This document shows positions 17,304-26,076 of a DNA stretch of 64,000 nucleotides, piece by piece (the stretch's first letter is position 1; each line of letters begins with the position of its first letter). The notes below the pieces were generated by a model. The model worked only from the letters and a program-made list of their open reading frames with translations. It had not been told where the DNA came from and did not search any database. The translations under genes and the position numbers were made by a program. Source of the DNA: Zeaxanthinibacter sp. PT1 (lineage in GTDB: Bacteria > Bacteroidota > Bacteroidia > Flavobacteriales > Flavobacteriaceae); NCBI RefSeq assembly GCF_028464225.1, contig NZ_JAQPCN010000006.1, positions 62,001 through 126,000 on the forward strand, in the 5' to 3' direction.

Positions 17304-18581
17304 ATGAATAAACCTCTTGCAGAACGGGTCAGACCAAGGACCCTTGATGACTATATAAGCCAGCAACACCTAGTGGGGCCCACCGGCGCCTTGAGTAAGC
17401 AGATCAGGAGTGGCATGTTACCCTCCCTGATCCTCTGGGGACCTCCCGGAACCGGTAAAACCACTCTTGCTCAGATCATGGCCGAGGAGAGTAAACGTCC
17501 TTTCTACACCCTTAGTGCCATCAATAGCGGTGTCAAGGATATCAGGGAAGTCATAGAGAAAGCGAAAAAGGGAGAAGGCCTCTTCACGACAAAAAATCCT
17601 ATCCTATTTATTGATGAAATTCATCGCTTCAGTAAATCACAACAGGATTCGCTCCTTGGGGCCGTAGAAAAAGGTTGGGTAACCCTTATTGGGGCAACCA
17701 CCGAGAATCCAAGTTTCGAGGTGATCCCTGCCCTCTTGTCCCGCTGCCAGGTTTATATTTTAAAAGCCTTTGGCCAGGAAGACCTGGTAAGCTTGTTACA
17801 ACGGGCCATGGCCAAGGACGATTATTTGAAGAACCGGAAAATTGAACTAAAGGAAACCGAAGCATTGCTTCGCTTATCCGGGGGTGATGGTCGCAAACTG
17901 CTGAATATTTTCGAGTTGCTGGTTACCTCTGAAGAAGGAGATCCTGTAATTATAACAGACGAACTGGTTTTTAGTAAGATCCAGAAAAATACCGTACTCT
18001 ATGATAAAACCGGGGAACAGCACTACGATATCGTTTCAGCATTTATCAAATCTATTCGTGGAAGTGATCCTAACGCTGCTGTTTACTGGTTAGCGCGAAT
18101 GATAGAGGGGGGTGAGGATGTAAAATTCATTGCCCGCCGCATGCTTATCGCGGCTTCTGAAGATATCGGGCTTGCAAACCCTACGGCCCTGGTCATGGCC
18201 AATACCACTTTCCAGGCAGTAACCACCATAGGATACCCGGAAGCGCGCATAATCCTCAGCCAGTGCGCGATATATTTAGCCACCTCCCCTAAGAGCAACG
18301 CCAGTTATATGGCGATCAACCGCGCCCAACAAGCCGTTAAAGCTTCGGGGGATCTGTCTGTACCCCTGGCGCTCAGGAATGCTCCTACACAGCTGATGAA
18401 AGACCTGGACTACGGGAAAGAATACCAATACGCACATGACCATCCCAACAATTTTGTCAATGCTGAATATATGCCTGATGAGCTGAAAGGAAAGACGCTT
18501 TACGAGCCAGGTAATAACCAGCGCGAGAATGGAATTAAAACATTTTTACAGAATCGCTGGAAGGATAAGTATAAGCTTTAG
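17304..18581 (+). CDS. rarA: Replication-associated recombination protein A (RarA/MgsA), AAA+ ATPase
   Basis: A 425-residue clamp-loader-like ATPase that acts at stalled replication forks. Walker A is [13 protein letters not shown] (near residue 45-57), Walker B is [10 protein letters not shown], sensor 1 is [12 protein letters not shown] and the arginine-finger region is [10 protein letters not shown]. The C-terminal half carries the RarA tetramerisation segment ([49 protein letters not shown]). The start at ATG 17304 is preferred over a possible TTG at 17286, because that TTG lies upstream of the promoter box at 17292-17299. The stop overlaps the stop of the next, opposite gene by four bases (TTAG). 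Confidence 0.95.
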   Translation: MNKPLAERVRPRTLDDYISQQHLVGPTGALSKQIRSGMLPSLILWGPPGTGKTTLAQIMAEESKRPFYTLSAINSGVKDIREVIEKAKKGEGLFTTKNPILFIDEIHRFSKSQQDSLLGAVEKGWVTLIGATTENPSFEVIPALLSRCQVYILKAFGQEDLVSLLQRAMAKDDYLKNRKIELKETEALLRLSGGDGRKLLNIFELLVTSEEGDPVIITDELVFSKIQKNTVLYDKTGEQHYDIVSAFIKSIRGSDPNAAVYWLARMIEGGEDVKFIARRMLIAASEDIGLANPTALVMANTTFQAVTTIGYPEARIILSQCAIYLATSPKSNASYMAINRAQQAVKASGDLSVPLALRNAPTQLMKDLDYGKEYQYAHDHPNNFVNAEYMPDELKGKTLYEPGNNQRENGIKTFLQNRWKDKYKL

Positions 18582-19438
18582 AATTTGATTTGAAGTTCCT
18601 TAGCCACCAGTTCGCCATCCAGGTAGTATTCCCAGGTCCAGGTACCATCTCTTTCAAAGACCAAACCCTGTAGCTCCCCATAAGTTGCGAGGTACACATC
18701 GGGCATGGAAGTTTTATAGAGCTTAACCCGGATAGCAGGCGTACTGTCTACCAATTGGTAACCCGTATCTGTAGATTGCGCATACAGTACTTCTGTAGTT
18801 ATATCTCCGTCCTCTTTGGAAGAGCCGGTAGAGACACCGCCGGGTTTGGTATAAGTAGAAGGAACCGGCCTTTTATCTTCATAGCGCTGAACTTCCGGAG
18901 TGGCCTCCTGTATTACCGGTTTTTCTTTTAAAGGCTTCCTCTCTGTCTCTTCTATGTTTCTCACGTCGTCTTTAAAACTTACGGTAATACCTTTATCCTG
19001 TGTTCCTGCAGCAGGTTCGTATGTATACCCAAGGACACTCAGTGATCTTAAAGCCTCACGAATTGCTTCTGTATAGGCTTCCTGGTATTCTTTTATCTTA
19101 TTAGAGGCCATCTTGGTGGCAAATACCTCCGCCCCGTTACAGTCTTTAAATATAAACCGAAGCTTGGTACTGAACAGACCCGAATTGTCTTCCAGATGCA
19201 TATTCACCCCCAGGCATTGATTGCCAGCCAGGTCGGCCGGCAGATCATTATCGTACACAGCCTTAAATCCATCTTGCTGCAACAGGTATTTTACCAGGGT
19301 ACTGCTCGAATATTTGTTCGGCTTATCAAAAGCCTCGAACTGAACCGGTACGATCACGTATTTATATGGATTTAACTGAGCTGACATTGAGCTACATACT
19401 ACCAAAACGAATACAACTGACAAAAAATTCTTAATCAT
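18578..19438 (-). CDS. Conserved secreted protein of unknown function
   Basis: A 286-residue protein with a signal peptide (MIKNFLSVVFVLVVCSSMSAQ) that I do not recognise as a named family. The N-terminal half (to about residue 135) reads like a small alpha/beta domain that begins with YKYVIVPVQFEAFD and contains LRFIFKDCNGAEVF; this kind of start occurs in proteins that measure or bind a periplasmic ligand. A Pro/Lys/Glu-rich linker follows (about 140-200) and the last 80 residues form a second domain ending [20 protein letters not shown]. It is the last gene of a minus-strand run, nine bases after the DUF5723-like barrel gene, so the two are probably co-transcribed and may share an envelope function. 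Its stop overlaps that of rarA. Confidence 0.65.
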   Translation of the reverse strand: MIKNFLSVVFVLVVCSSMSAQLNPYKYVIVPVQFEAFDKPNKYSSSTLVKYLLQQDGFKAVYDNDLPADLAGNQCLGVNMHLEDNSGLFSTKLRFIFKDCNGAEVFATKMASNKIKEYQEAYTEAIREALRSLSVLGYTYEPAAGTQDKGITVSFKDDVRNIEETERKPLKEKPVIQEATPEVQRYEDKRPVPSTYTKPGGVSTGSSKEDGDITTEVLYAQSTDTGYQLVDSTPAIRVKLYKTSMPDVYLATYGELQGLVFERDGTWTWEYYLDGELVAKELQIKF

Positions 19439-19447
19439 GGGGCACCT

Positions 19448-20899
19448 TTAATTATTGCGTCCCCAAGATATGATATTTAAGCCTAACTGTAAAGAAGCAT
19501 ATTGCGCTCCACTAACATCCTGTAATGCGAGCAAATTGTCAGCCATCAGGTAAAAATTAACCGGTCCTGCTTGTGCAGAAAACCCTAAACCCATGTTGGT
19601 ATAGCTGAATTTACTGGCGGTGTAGGTCGCCTTGAGTGTCATGGTATTTCCAAATCTCCTCTGGTAGAAGGCAGTAAGAGCAGCCTGGGGCCCCCGGGGC
19701 CTGTTGATCATATAAAGCTGTCCACCTATGGCATTGCGATAATAGACCGCTGCTTTTTTCCCGGGGTTCCGGTAATCGCAATCACAGGACCCCATTCCAT
19801 CCTGTGGCTGCCCGTAATCATACCTCAACGAAGCATACAGCTGTGTAGGTCTGAAACTGAGGTAAGCATTGCGATTATCATCAAAGGGCACAAAGCCTTC
19901 TATATCGTCCACGAGGTTCTGCCAGAAATCAGCATCCGGATCGATAAGTGCATCCGGTAATATAACCTCCAAACCTTCTACGGTTGCACTACCCTTTAAG
20001 GTGTAAGTGTACGGGTCACCTGCGTGGTACATCAATCCTATATCGAGGATACTCCCTGTGATTGTGGTCTGGGGATCCAGGTTATAAGAAAAACCCAGGT
20101 CTAAGCCCACACCAAGGTCGCCTCCCAGGAATGCTCTCTTGACCAGGTGTTGCCGGATACCTGCCATATCATCTATACTATCGTCATTCAAAACCTCTTG
20201 TATCCTGTCCCAACCCGATGTCCTCAATGCCATATCGGCCACAATGGTGTTGGCCCTAAGGTTGTTCTGACCTTCATCGGTTAAAAAATAGCCCGAATTA
20301 CCTATGGTGGAATAACTGAGTATCCCCGAATACAATTTACCCCTTACCCCAATACTCAGCTGCTCATTAATGGTCCTGTTCAGCCCTATATGAAAAACAT
20401 TCAGGAAATCCCCCCTGGTCTTTAGATGTTCAAAATTAAATCGCCTCCCAAGTTGGTAAGCATTGCCTTCAAAAGCGAGTATAGCGAGATCCTGGGGCCA
20501 GTAAAAGATAAAACCACCTTCGTGGTATAGTCCTAAGGAATAAAAGTTTTGTGGCCTGTTTCTCCCTCTCCATCCCAGGTTAAAGATCTCAAGTTGATAG
20601 GTTGAACTGAATTCATCGCGCTTGTTGAGTCCATAGACCGCATTATCCCTGATCTTAGTCGTGAAATCTAATCCGTCCGCTGCGAAGAGATCGTTTACAG
20701 CTATGCCGCTAGATCCGCCGTAAACCGATATGCCGGACAGCATGGGTATACCGGCATACCATTGAAAATCTTGCTGCATCCCGGGATTGAGTAACAGGGC
20801 CTGGGGTACCGACCTGAGATCGTACAACAATTGCTTCTGTTGCGCATACCCATGCCATGTCCCCATAAGAACTAATATGAATACCAGCAGCCTCTTCAT
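19448..20899 (-). CDS. DUF5723-type outer-membrane beta-barrel protein
   Basis: A 483-residue protein with a signal peptide ending WHGYAQ, followed by amphipathic beta strands through the whole length. The opening of the mature protein (LRSVPQALLLNPGMQQDFQWYAGIPMLSGI) and the later NVFHIGLNRTINEQLSIGVRGKLYSG segment match the PorP/DUF5723 group of Bacteroidota barrels, which are thought to sit in the outer membrane. No enzymatic motif is present. Its ATG overlaps the stop of the upstream lipoprotein gene (four bases, ATGA), and it is followed after nine bases by the 286-residue secreted protein, so the three look like a translationally coupled envelope set. Function is unknown. Confidence 0.78.
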   Translation of the reverse strand: MKRLLVFILVLMGTWHGYAQQKQLLYDLRSVPQALLLNPGMQQDFQWYAGIPMLSGISVYGGSSGIAVNDLFAADGLDFTTKIRDNAVYGLNKRDEFSSTYQLEIFNLGWRGRNRPQNFYSLGLYHEGGFIFYWPQDLAILAFEGNAYQLGRRFNFEHLKTRGDFLNVFHIGLNRTINEQLSIGVRGKLYSGILSYSTIGNSGYFLTDEGQNNLRANTIVADMALRTSGWDRIQEVLNDDSIDDMAGIRQHLVKRAFLGGDLGVGLDLGFSYNLDPQTTITGSILDIGLMYHAGDPYTYTLKGSATVEGLEVILPDALIDPDADFWQNLVDDIEGFVPFDDNRNAYLSFRPTQLYASLRYDYGQPQDGMGSCDCDYRNPGKKAAVYYRNAIGGQLYMINRPRGPQAALTAFYQRRFGNTMTLKATYTASKFSYTNMGLGFSAQAGPVNFYLMADNLLALQDVSGAQYASLQLGLNIISWGRNN

Positions 20900-21447
20900 A
20901 AAAGATTTAACCTGAATTTAGCGCTGGATCTAAAAATGATTTTAGGATCAGGAAGTGAAGAAACACTGCTGGTGTCCCCTTCGTTGGAAGCAGTTACACG
21001 GAAACCGGAAGTATTCCTAATGATGTTGATGTCTTGCCCGGAAGGTGTCCCGAAAAACACTTCCATGTATAGTATTGCCGTAGGGGCAGCATCTAATTGG
21101 AATATCTGCGTAAAAAGGGTATTCCCTGCCTCATCCAGGAATTCCAGGGTTATGGTAAATGGCTTACTGGTGGTGTTCTCCAGTTCAAAGGCAATCATAC
21201 CGTCTATAATGTTCTCGGACACGAATTCTTCGCCAAAGGCGTCAAAATTAAAATCGTAAGTAAAACTGGTAAAGGAAGACTGGTTGATCACCTCTTCCGG
21301 TGACTCGATATACAGAATACTTGCTTCAACTACAGGTTGGAGCATCAGGTCGTCTGCCTGGTTAAAATCTGTAGGCTCTGAACAGGCTGCAATAAGCAAC
21401 AAAAGAAGGATCATTAATCCTTTTAATTCCCTGGATTTGCGCATCAT
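20896..21447 (-). CDS. Predicted lipoprotein of unknown function
   Basis: A 183-residue lipoprotein with a long leucine stretch and lipobox LIAAC (Cys22 from the first ATG; a second ATG lies at 21444). The mature protein is rich in Thr, Phe and Asp/Glu and has beta-sandwich character, with FELENTTSKPFTITLEFLDE resembling an immunoglobulin-like fold. It ends in a basic segment (SSAKFRLNLL). I know no named family for it. It is coupled to the barrel gene by an ATGA overlap and lies 60 bases downstream of yjjG, so it may be the first gene of a three-gene envelope unit. Confidence 0.65.
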   Translation of the reverse strand: MMRKSRELKGLMILLLLLIAACSEPTDFNQADDLMLQPVVEASILYIESPEEVINQSSFTSFTYDFNFDAFGEEFVSENIIDGMIAFELENTTSKPFTITLEFLDEAGNTLFTQIFQLDAAPTAILYMEVFFGTPSGQDINIIRNTSGFRVTASNEGDTSSVSSLPDPKIIFRSSAKFRLNLL

Positions 21448-21507
21448 GAGAGGCTGTAATTTATATCAGAACAGGGGGGTTACCTGCCTCTTTCCTATTT
21501 GATAACT

Positions 21508-22197
21508 CTACAAATACGATTTTATTTCACTGAGACTGTGAATCATATCACCGTGTTCATGCAGGGGATCATTATGAACATTTAAATGCAATGTATTAAA
21601 CCCTAATGCCTTGGCTCCCAGTATGTCCGCTTCCAGGTTATCGCCTATCATCATGGATTGCCCGGGATTTGCCCCGGTTCTTTTCAGGGCCAATTGGAAG
21701 ATCCACGGATTTGGCTTCTTAACACCGGCCATCTCTGAATTGATCATGTGTTCAAAATAATCGAAGATGTTAGATTTTCTCATCTTACGTTCCTGCACTT
21801 CCTGGAAACCATTTGTAATGATATGCATACGGTAATTTGGTTTCAGGTATTCCAGGATATCCTGTGTATGTGGCAGCAGGTGATTAAAAGACGCCAAGTG
21901 CTCTATATACTGGTCAGACAAATGATAGATCAAGTCCTTTTTTACTGGATATTTCAGTGCTCTAAAGGTTTTTTTAAGTCGTTGGTAGCGAAGGTCATTT
22001 TTCCCAATGCGCTCTTCCCTGTACATTTTCCATAGGGCCATGTTGATAGGCGCATAAGTCTTCATAAACTCCGCGGTTTCTATCTGAACCTGGTTCTCGG
22101 CCAGTATCTTTTCAAAAGTCAAGGCAGAGTTCTTTTCAAAGTCCCATAGGGTATGATCCAGGTCAAAAAAAATATCCTTTATCTTTTCTCTATACAT
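21508..22197 (-). CDS. yjjG: YjjG-family HAD nucleotidase
   Basis: A 229-residue haloacid-dehalogenase hydrolase. HAD motif I is FFDLDHTLWDF (nucleophile Asp near residue 11, acid/base Asp two residues later), motif II is HIITNGFQE, and motifs III/IV are GVKKPNPWIF and MMIGDNLEADILGA. The DHTLWDF variant and the helical cap (EERIGKNDLRYQRLKKTF) fit the YjjG group, whose members dephosphorylate pyrimidine nucleoside monophosphates and help to clear damaged nucleotides. Its start overlaps the end of the upstream deacetylase-like gene by eight bases, so the two are translated together. Exact substrate is inferred from the family. Confidence 0.87.
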   Translation of the reverse strand: MYREKIKDIFFDLDHTLWDFEKNSALTFEKILAENQVQIETAEFMKTYAPINMALWKMYREERIGKNDLRYQRLKKTFRALKYPVKKDLIYHLSDQYIEHLASFNHLLPHTQDILEYLKPNYRMHIITNGFQEVQERKMRKSNIFDYFEHMINSEMAGVKKPNPWIFQLALKRTGANPGQSMMIGDNLEADILGAKALGFNTLHLNVHNDPLHEHGDMIHSLSEIKSYL

Positions 22198-23485
22198 GGT
22201 ATCGTTTTATCACTTTCCCGTAGAGTCGAAGCCAGTCAACCTGGTGGCTGCCACCCAGCAATTCGTTAGAAAATATGGTATTGAACTGTCCGTCTACTTT
22301 TTTCACTTCTGTCCAGAGTTTATCCATTTCAGTGAGAATTTCAGACTCGGTCATCATGTTCTGAAAGGCGTAGTCATGGAAAGCAAACGGATGTATTTTG
22401 ATAGGCTGTTGCACTTCTAAGGGAATATCGTAAAAGTAGAAAGGTGTACAGGTTCCTGCACGAAATCCGGGTTCATGGGTATATCCCATAGTAAAATCGT
22501 CGGTGAATTCGGCCTCTACCAGGTTCCGGTAACTGACCGGAACATCGACCCTGTTGTAACGCAACCTCGAATAATCCACTGGCCTGTGAATCACATTGCT
22601 CAGGCTCATTTTTTCGGTTTTCAGCAATTGTATATCCCTGAAAGAACTGTATGATGCCGCCAATGCCACTTTACTGTAATCGGCAACGGATTTTATCAAG
22701 TGCCGGAATTTATTATTGTTAGGGGATACGTTCTTATCGTAGGTAGAATATTCCGCGAACTGGAAAAAGAACATACTCTTTACCTTATGCACCTTATGCA
22801 TAGCCAGTAAGGCGGAAAAATTATCAAAGGGATCCCTGCTGAGCCGCATCCAAACAGAAATTCGCTGAATCACCCTTCGAAACCTGAAGTAACCGAGATC
22901 GAGGAACATTCCTGCAAGGCTCCTGATCAATCCCCGGTGGGCATAGCTGTGCGAGGTAGTTACATCAATAATACTGGTGTGCTGGTATTTTCTCGCCTTG
23001 CCTTCCAATTCCGGAAATCGTTCCTTCAGCAGGGCTAATACTTTTCCGGCCCAGATATCGACTACCGGAAGATGGAGAAAGTTATATTGGAAAGAGACAC
23101 TTTCACTGGGCGGAAAACGCCCGTGGATATCTTTCAGGTGGGGCAAGTATTCTTCATACCTGCTCAAAAGATAAAAACTAGCGGAAAAAACGTCGAAGGG
23201 AAGGTTACTGCGTTCACCCGCTTTAAAGAAACAGGGCACCCCGTCCCAATCCTCCGGTTTGACCTGGAAATCATTGATCCCCTGTTCAAAAAGCAAGTCA
23301 TTACTCCGGACAAAGAATTCGTTCTGCAAGGGCTTTTTAGTGTAGGTGATCTTAGGACCTGCATGCTTAATGAAATCCTCTACCTTGGTGGTATATGTTA
23401 CCTCTATCCCCAGGATCCTGGAGAATACCTGCTTCATGGTGTAGCTGAACCTGGGTGTAATTTTATGGGTGTAAATGAGCAACAT
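22190..23485 (-). CDS. Polysaccharide-deacetylase-like protein with DUF7033-type N-terminus
   Basis: A 431-residue protein. The first 90 residues (MLLIYTHKITPRFSYTMKQVFSRIL, then LEVTYTTKVEDF-like strands) match the N-terminal domain that precedes carbohydrate-esterase-4-like domains in many Flavobacteriaceae proteins. The rest has a deacetylase-like TIM-barrel layout: IDVTTSHSYAHRG at the position of the first metal motif, KSMFFFQFAEYSTYDKN, VALAASYSSF and a late RYNRVDVPVSYRNLVEA. The first motif reads DVTTSH where classical enzymes have xDDG/H, so the metal site may be altered. There is no signal peptide, so the protein should be cytoplasmic. It lies two bases after radC and overlaps yjjG. 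Confidence 0.75.
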   Translation of the reverse strand: MLLIYTHKITPRFSYTMKQVFSRILGIEVTYTTKVEDFIKHAGPKITYTKKPLQNEFFVRSNDLLFEQGINDFQVKPEDWDGVPCFFKAGERSNLPFDVFSASFYLLSRYEEYLPHLKDIHGRFPPSESVSFQYNFLHLPVVDIWAGKVLALLKERFPELEGKARKYQHTSIIDVTTSHSYAHRGLIRSLAGMFLDLGYFRFRRVIQRISVWMRLSRDPFDNFSALLAMHKVHKVKSMFFFQFAEYSTYDKNVSPNNNKFRHLIKSVADYSKVALAASYSSFRDIQLLKTEKMSLSNVIHRPVDYSRLRYNRVDVPVSYRNLVEAEFTDDFTMGYTHEPGFRAGTCTPFYFYDIPLEVQQPIKIHPFAFHDYAFQNMMTESEILTEMDKLWTEVKKVDGQFNTIFSNELLGGSHQVDWLRLYGKVIKRYHV

Positions 23486-23487
23486 AC

Positions 23488-24186
23488 CTATAAGATGTTT
23501 TCATCTGCGAAACTAAAGAAATTCGTTTCTGTTATAATGAGATGATCCAGCACTTTAATATCTAAAGCCACAGCCGCATTTTTTAGTTTCTCGGTCAGTT
23601 GTTTATCTGCAATACTTGGTTTTAAGGTGCCAGAGGGATGATTATGCGCCAAAACAAGGGCCACTGCCCCGAGCTCTAAAGCCTTCTTAAGTACCAACCT
23701 AACATCTACCAGTGTTCCCGTAATACCTCCCCGGCTCAGTTGAGCATGATAGACCACCTTGTTAGCATTATTGAGATAGACGATCCAGAATTCCTCATGC
23801 GGCAGGTCACCGAGTACAGGCTGCAGCAACTTAAATACATCCTTGCTGCTCCTGATCGCAGTCTTTAGACCGGTATCGGTCATTTGCCGCCGCCTGCCCA
23901 TTTCCATGGCTGCCGATATCAATACAGCTTTTGCCTGGCCAACACCCCTGTAATTCATTAACTGGTGAATGGATAGTTGACCTAATTTCCCCAGGTTATG
24001 CTCATTATCAGTCAACATCCTTCTCGCCAGGTCAATGGCACTTTCATCTCTGTTCCCTGAACCCAGGAGTATCGCTAACAACTCGGTGTCTGTAAGAACC
24101 GATTTCCCCTTCCTGATCAATTTCTCACGAGGCCTGTCAGCCTCTGACCAATTTTTTATAGACAAGGAAGGTGTAGGTTGTCTCAT
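23488..24186 (-). CDS. radC: RadC/JAMM-domain DNA repair-associated protein
   Basis: A 232-residue RadC-family protein. The N-terminal part carries a helix-hairpin-helix segment (MNYRGVGQAKAVLISAAMEMG, about 77-97) and the C-terminal part a JAMM/MPN+ metalloprotease-like domain with His181, His183 and Asp194 in the HNHPSG(x7)D motif and Glu near 132 (HEEFWIVYLN). RadC proteins were named for a supposed repair role that is not well supported; the biochemical activity is uncertain. A -7 box sits four bases before the ATG. It is the first gene of the run radC / deacetylase-like / yjjG on the minus strand. Confidence 0.9.
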   Translation of the reverse strand: MRQPTPSLSIKNWSEADRPREKLIRKGKSVLTDTELLAILLGSGNRDESAIDLARRMLTDNEHNLGKLGQLSIHQLMNYRGVGQAKAVLISAAMEMGRRRQMTDTGLKTAIRSSKDVFKLLQPVLGDLPHEEFWIVYLNNANKVVYHAQLSRGGITGTLVDVRLVLKKALELGAVALVLAHNHPSGTLKPSIADKQLTEKLKNAAVALDIKVLDHLIITETNFFSFADENIL

Positions 24187-24190
24187 GAAT

Positions 24191-24198
24191 TAAAGATA
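24191..24198 (-). promoter_or_regulatory. -7 promoter box TATCTTTA of radC
   Basis: Read on the minus strand this is TATCTTTA, one base from the TAnnTTTG consensus, and it ends four bases before the radC ATG. It fits the same leaderless layout as rlmB, rarA and sprT. Confidence 0.5.
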
Positions 24199-24275
24199 GT
24201 CAACTATAAAAATTAAAGCCCGATTAATAAAAATTTTCAACGGATAGACCAGATGACTGCACCGGCAGATACAGG

Positions 24276-25637
24276 TCAATGCTTCAATACAGCTTCTTTA
24301 ACCTCCTCCAGCGATAGTCCCCCGTAATTACCGGAACTCATCAACAACAAGGCCGAACGGTGCAAAGGCTCTCCCAAGAGAAATTGCCTGAAGGCATCCG
24401 GATCTGTAAACACATGAAGGTCTTCCCGACCCAAAGCCGCGGCGATATCTGCTGCCGAAATTGATTCCAGTCTTTTAATCGCAACCGATTCCGGGGCGTA
24501 AAAAACTGCTGCTGTGTCTGCATCATCCAGTGCTCCGCGATACTGCTCCAGGAATTCTTTGTTAAGGCTGCTATAGGTGTGCAATTCGAGGCACGCTATC
24601 AAAGGTAAGTCCGGAAACTGCGATTTCACTGCAGTGGTTGCAGCTTTTACTTTACTCGGGGAATGAGCAAAGTCTTTATAAGCAACTCCCTTACCGGTTT
24701 CCACTATTTTTTCCAATCTTTTCGAGGCCCCTTTAAAGGTAGCGATAGCTTCATAGAAATCGTCCTCATCAACGCCCATATGCTGGCAGATCCACTTTGC
24801 CCCGGCTAAATTGCTCAGGTTGTGCTTTCCAAACACTTCGATAGGCATAGGACCCTCAGGGGTTTCCAGCAATGTAACACCGTTTTCCACTGTATATTCC
24901 GGGGTACTGTAACCCAGCTTCCGGATGGGATTCTCAGAATCCATTACAACTTTCTTCACTTCTTCATCCTCTTCATTGTAATTGATACTCCCTCCTTCTA
25001 CAATACTATCGACGAAAATTTTAAATTGTTCCACATAGCCCTCGTAAGTTGGAAACACATTGATATGATCCCAGGCAATTCCACTAAGCAGGGCAATATT
25101 TGGCCTGTATAGGTGAAACTTAGGCCTGCGGTCTATAGGCGAAGACAGGTATTCATCTCCTTCCAGGACGATAAAATCATTTTCTTCACTCAGGTGGACC
25201 ATCCTGTCAAAACCTTCAAGCTGGGCTCCCACCATATAATCTACCGGACGGTCATGGTATTTTAAGACATGGAGGATCATGGATGTAATCGTGGTTTTTC
25301 CATGGCTACCTCCGATGACTACCCGGGTCTTGTCTTTGGATTGCTCAAAGAGAAATTCGGGATAGGAATAGATCCGGACTCCCAACTCCTGTGCCCTTGC
25401 CAGTTCCGGGTTGTCCGGTTTGGCATGCATACCCAGTATTACAGCATCTATTTCCGGGTGTATTTTTTCCGGGAACCACCCGAATTTTTCCGGGAGCAGT
25501 CCCGCATCTTCCAATCTTGTTTTGGAGGGCTCAAAGATCACATCGTCACTCCCACTGATCGTATAGCCCTTATATTGTAAAGCCAAGGCGAGGTTGTGCA
25601 TGGCACTGCCCCCAATCGCTATAAAATGTACTTGCAT
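24276..25637 (-). CDS. mpl: UDP-N-acetylmuramate:L-alanyl-gamma-D-glutamyl-meso-diaminopimelate ligase (Mpl), murein peptide recycling
   Basis: A 453-residue Mur-ligase-family enzyme that attaches a recovered murein tripeptide to UDP-MurNAc in the cytoplasm. It opens with the Rossmann segment VHFIAIGGSAMHNLALAL, which has AMHN where MurC has GMSG/A, and this is a mark of Mpl. The ATP-binding motif GGSHGKTT is at 109-116. Other Mur signatures are LEGDEYLSSPIDRRPKFHLY, SGIAWDHINVFPTYE, FGKHNLSNLAGA and KDFAHSPSKVKAA near residue 320. Length is normal. It has its own well-formed promoter (TTTG, 19 bases, TATCTTTA) and is divergent from the cupin gene. Confidence 0.92.
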   Translation of the reverse strand: MQVHFIAIGGSAMHNLALALQYKGYTISGSDDVIFEPSKTRLEDAGLLPEKFGWFPEKIHPEIDAVILGMHAKPDNPELARAQELGVRIYSYPEFLFEQSKDKTRVVIGGSHGKTTITSMILHVLKYHDRPVDYMVGAQLEGFDRMVHLSEENDFIVLEGDEYLSSPIDRRPKFHLYRPNIALLSGIAWDHINVFPTYEGYVEQFKIFVDSIVEGGSINYNEEDEEVKKVVMDSENPIRKLGYSTPEYTVENGVTLLETPEGPMPIEVFGKHNLSNLAGAKWICQHMGVDEDDFYEAIATFKGASKRLEKIVETGKGVAYKDFAHSPSKVKAATTAVKSQFPDLPLIACLELHTYSSLNKEFLEQYRGALDDADTAAVFYAPESVAIKRLESISAADIAAALGREDLHVFTDPDAFRQFLLGEPLHRSALLLMSSGNYGGLSLEEVKEAVLKH

Positions 25638-25657
25638 GCTGTATAAGTATTAGCGCG

Positions 25658-25688
25658 TAAAGATACGTATTGGCTTCAGGTCCACAAA
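25658..25688 (-). promoter_or_regulatory. Promoter of mpl (TTTG-N19-TATCTTTA)
   Basis: On the minus strand a TTTG (complement of 25685-25688) is followed after exactly 19 bases by TATCTTTA (complement of 25658-25665). Both match the Bacteroidota -33/-7 promoter pattern and spacing. The -7 box ends 20 bases before the mpl ATG. Confidence 0.68.
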
Positions 25689-25734
25689 CTGGACTAATGC
25701 CGGCTTTTCGTTTATCTTCGTAAGAAAAGAATCC

Positions 25735-26052
25735 ATGGATATTAAACTTTCTGAGGTCCCCAGTAAGGAGATCATGCCGGGATTTCACGGCAAACTGATT
25801 CATACCGAGAACATGACCCTGGCGTACTGGGATGTGGAAGAAGGCGCAGAAGTGCCGGAGCACTCGCATATGAACGAACAACTCATGCAGGTCCTTGAAG
25901 GCAGCTTTGAGTTTACGCTTAACGGTGAAACAAAGGTCTACGAACCGGGACAACTTGTGCCCATACCGGCTCATGCAACTCATAGTGGCAAAGCGTTGAC
26001 GCCTTGCAAACTCATGGACATTTTTAGTCCGGCCAGGGAAGAATACAAATAG
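25735..26052 (+). CDS. Small cupin-domain protein
   Basis: A 105-residue single-domain cupin. Motif 1 is visible as EVPEHSHMNEQLMQVLEG (metal-type residues His, His, Glu around 41-48) and motif 2 as PIPAHATHSG (His near 81). Such small cupins bind a metal and a small ligand, but many have no assigned reaction. A degenerate -7 box (TATCTTCG at 25713-25720) lies 14 bases upstream of the ATG. The SDR gene begins 24 bases after its stop, so the two are probably co-transcribed and may act on the same metabolite. Confidence 0.82.
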   Translation: MDIKLSEVPSKEIMPGFHGKLIHTENMTLAYWDVEEGAEVPEHSHMNEQLMQVLEGSFEFTLNGETKVYEPGQLVPIPAHATHSGKALTPCKLMDIFSPAREEYK

Positions 26053-26076
26053 GCTTCAGCTCTTAACACCAGAATT

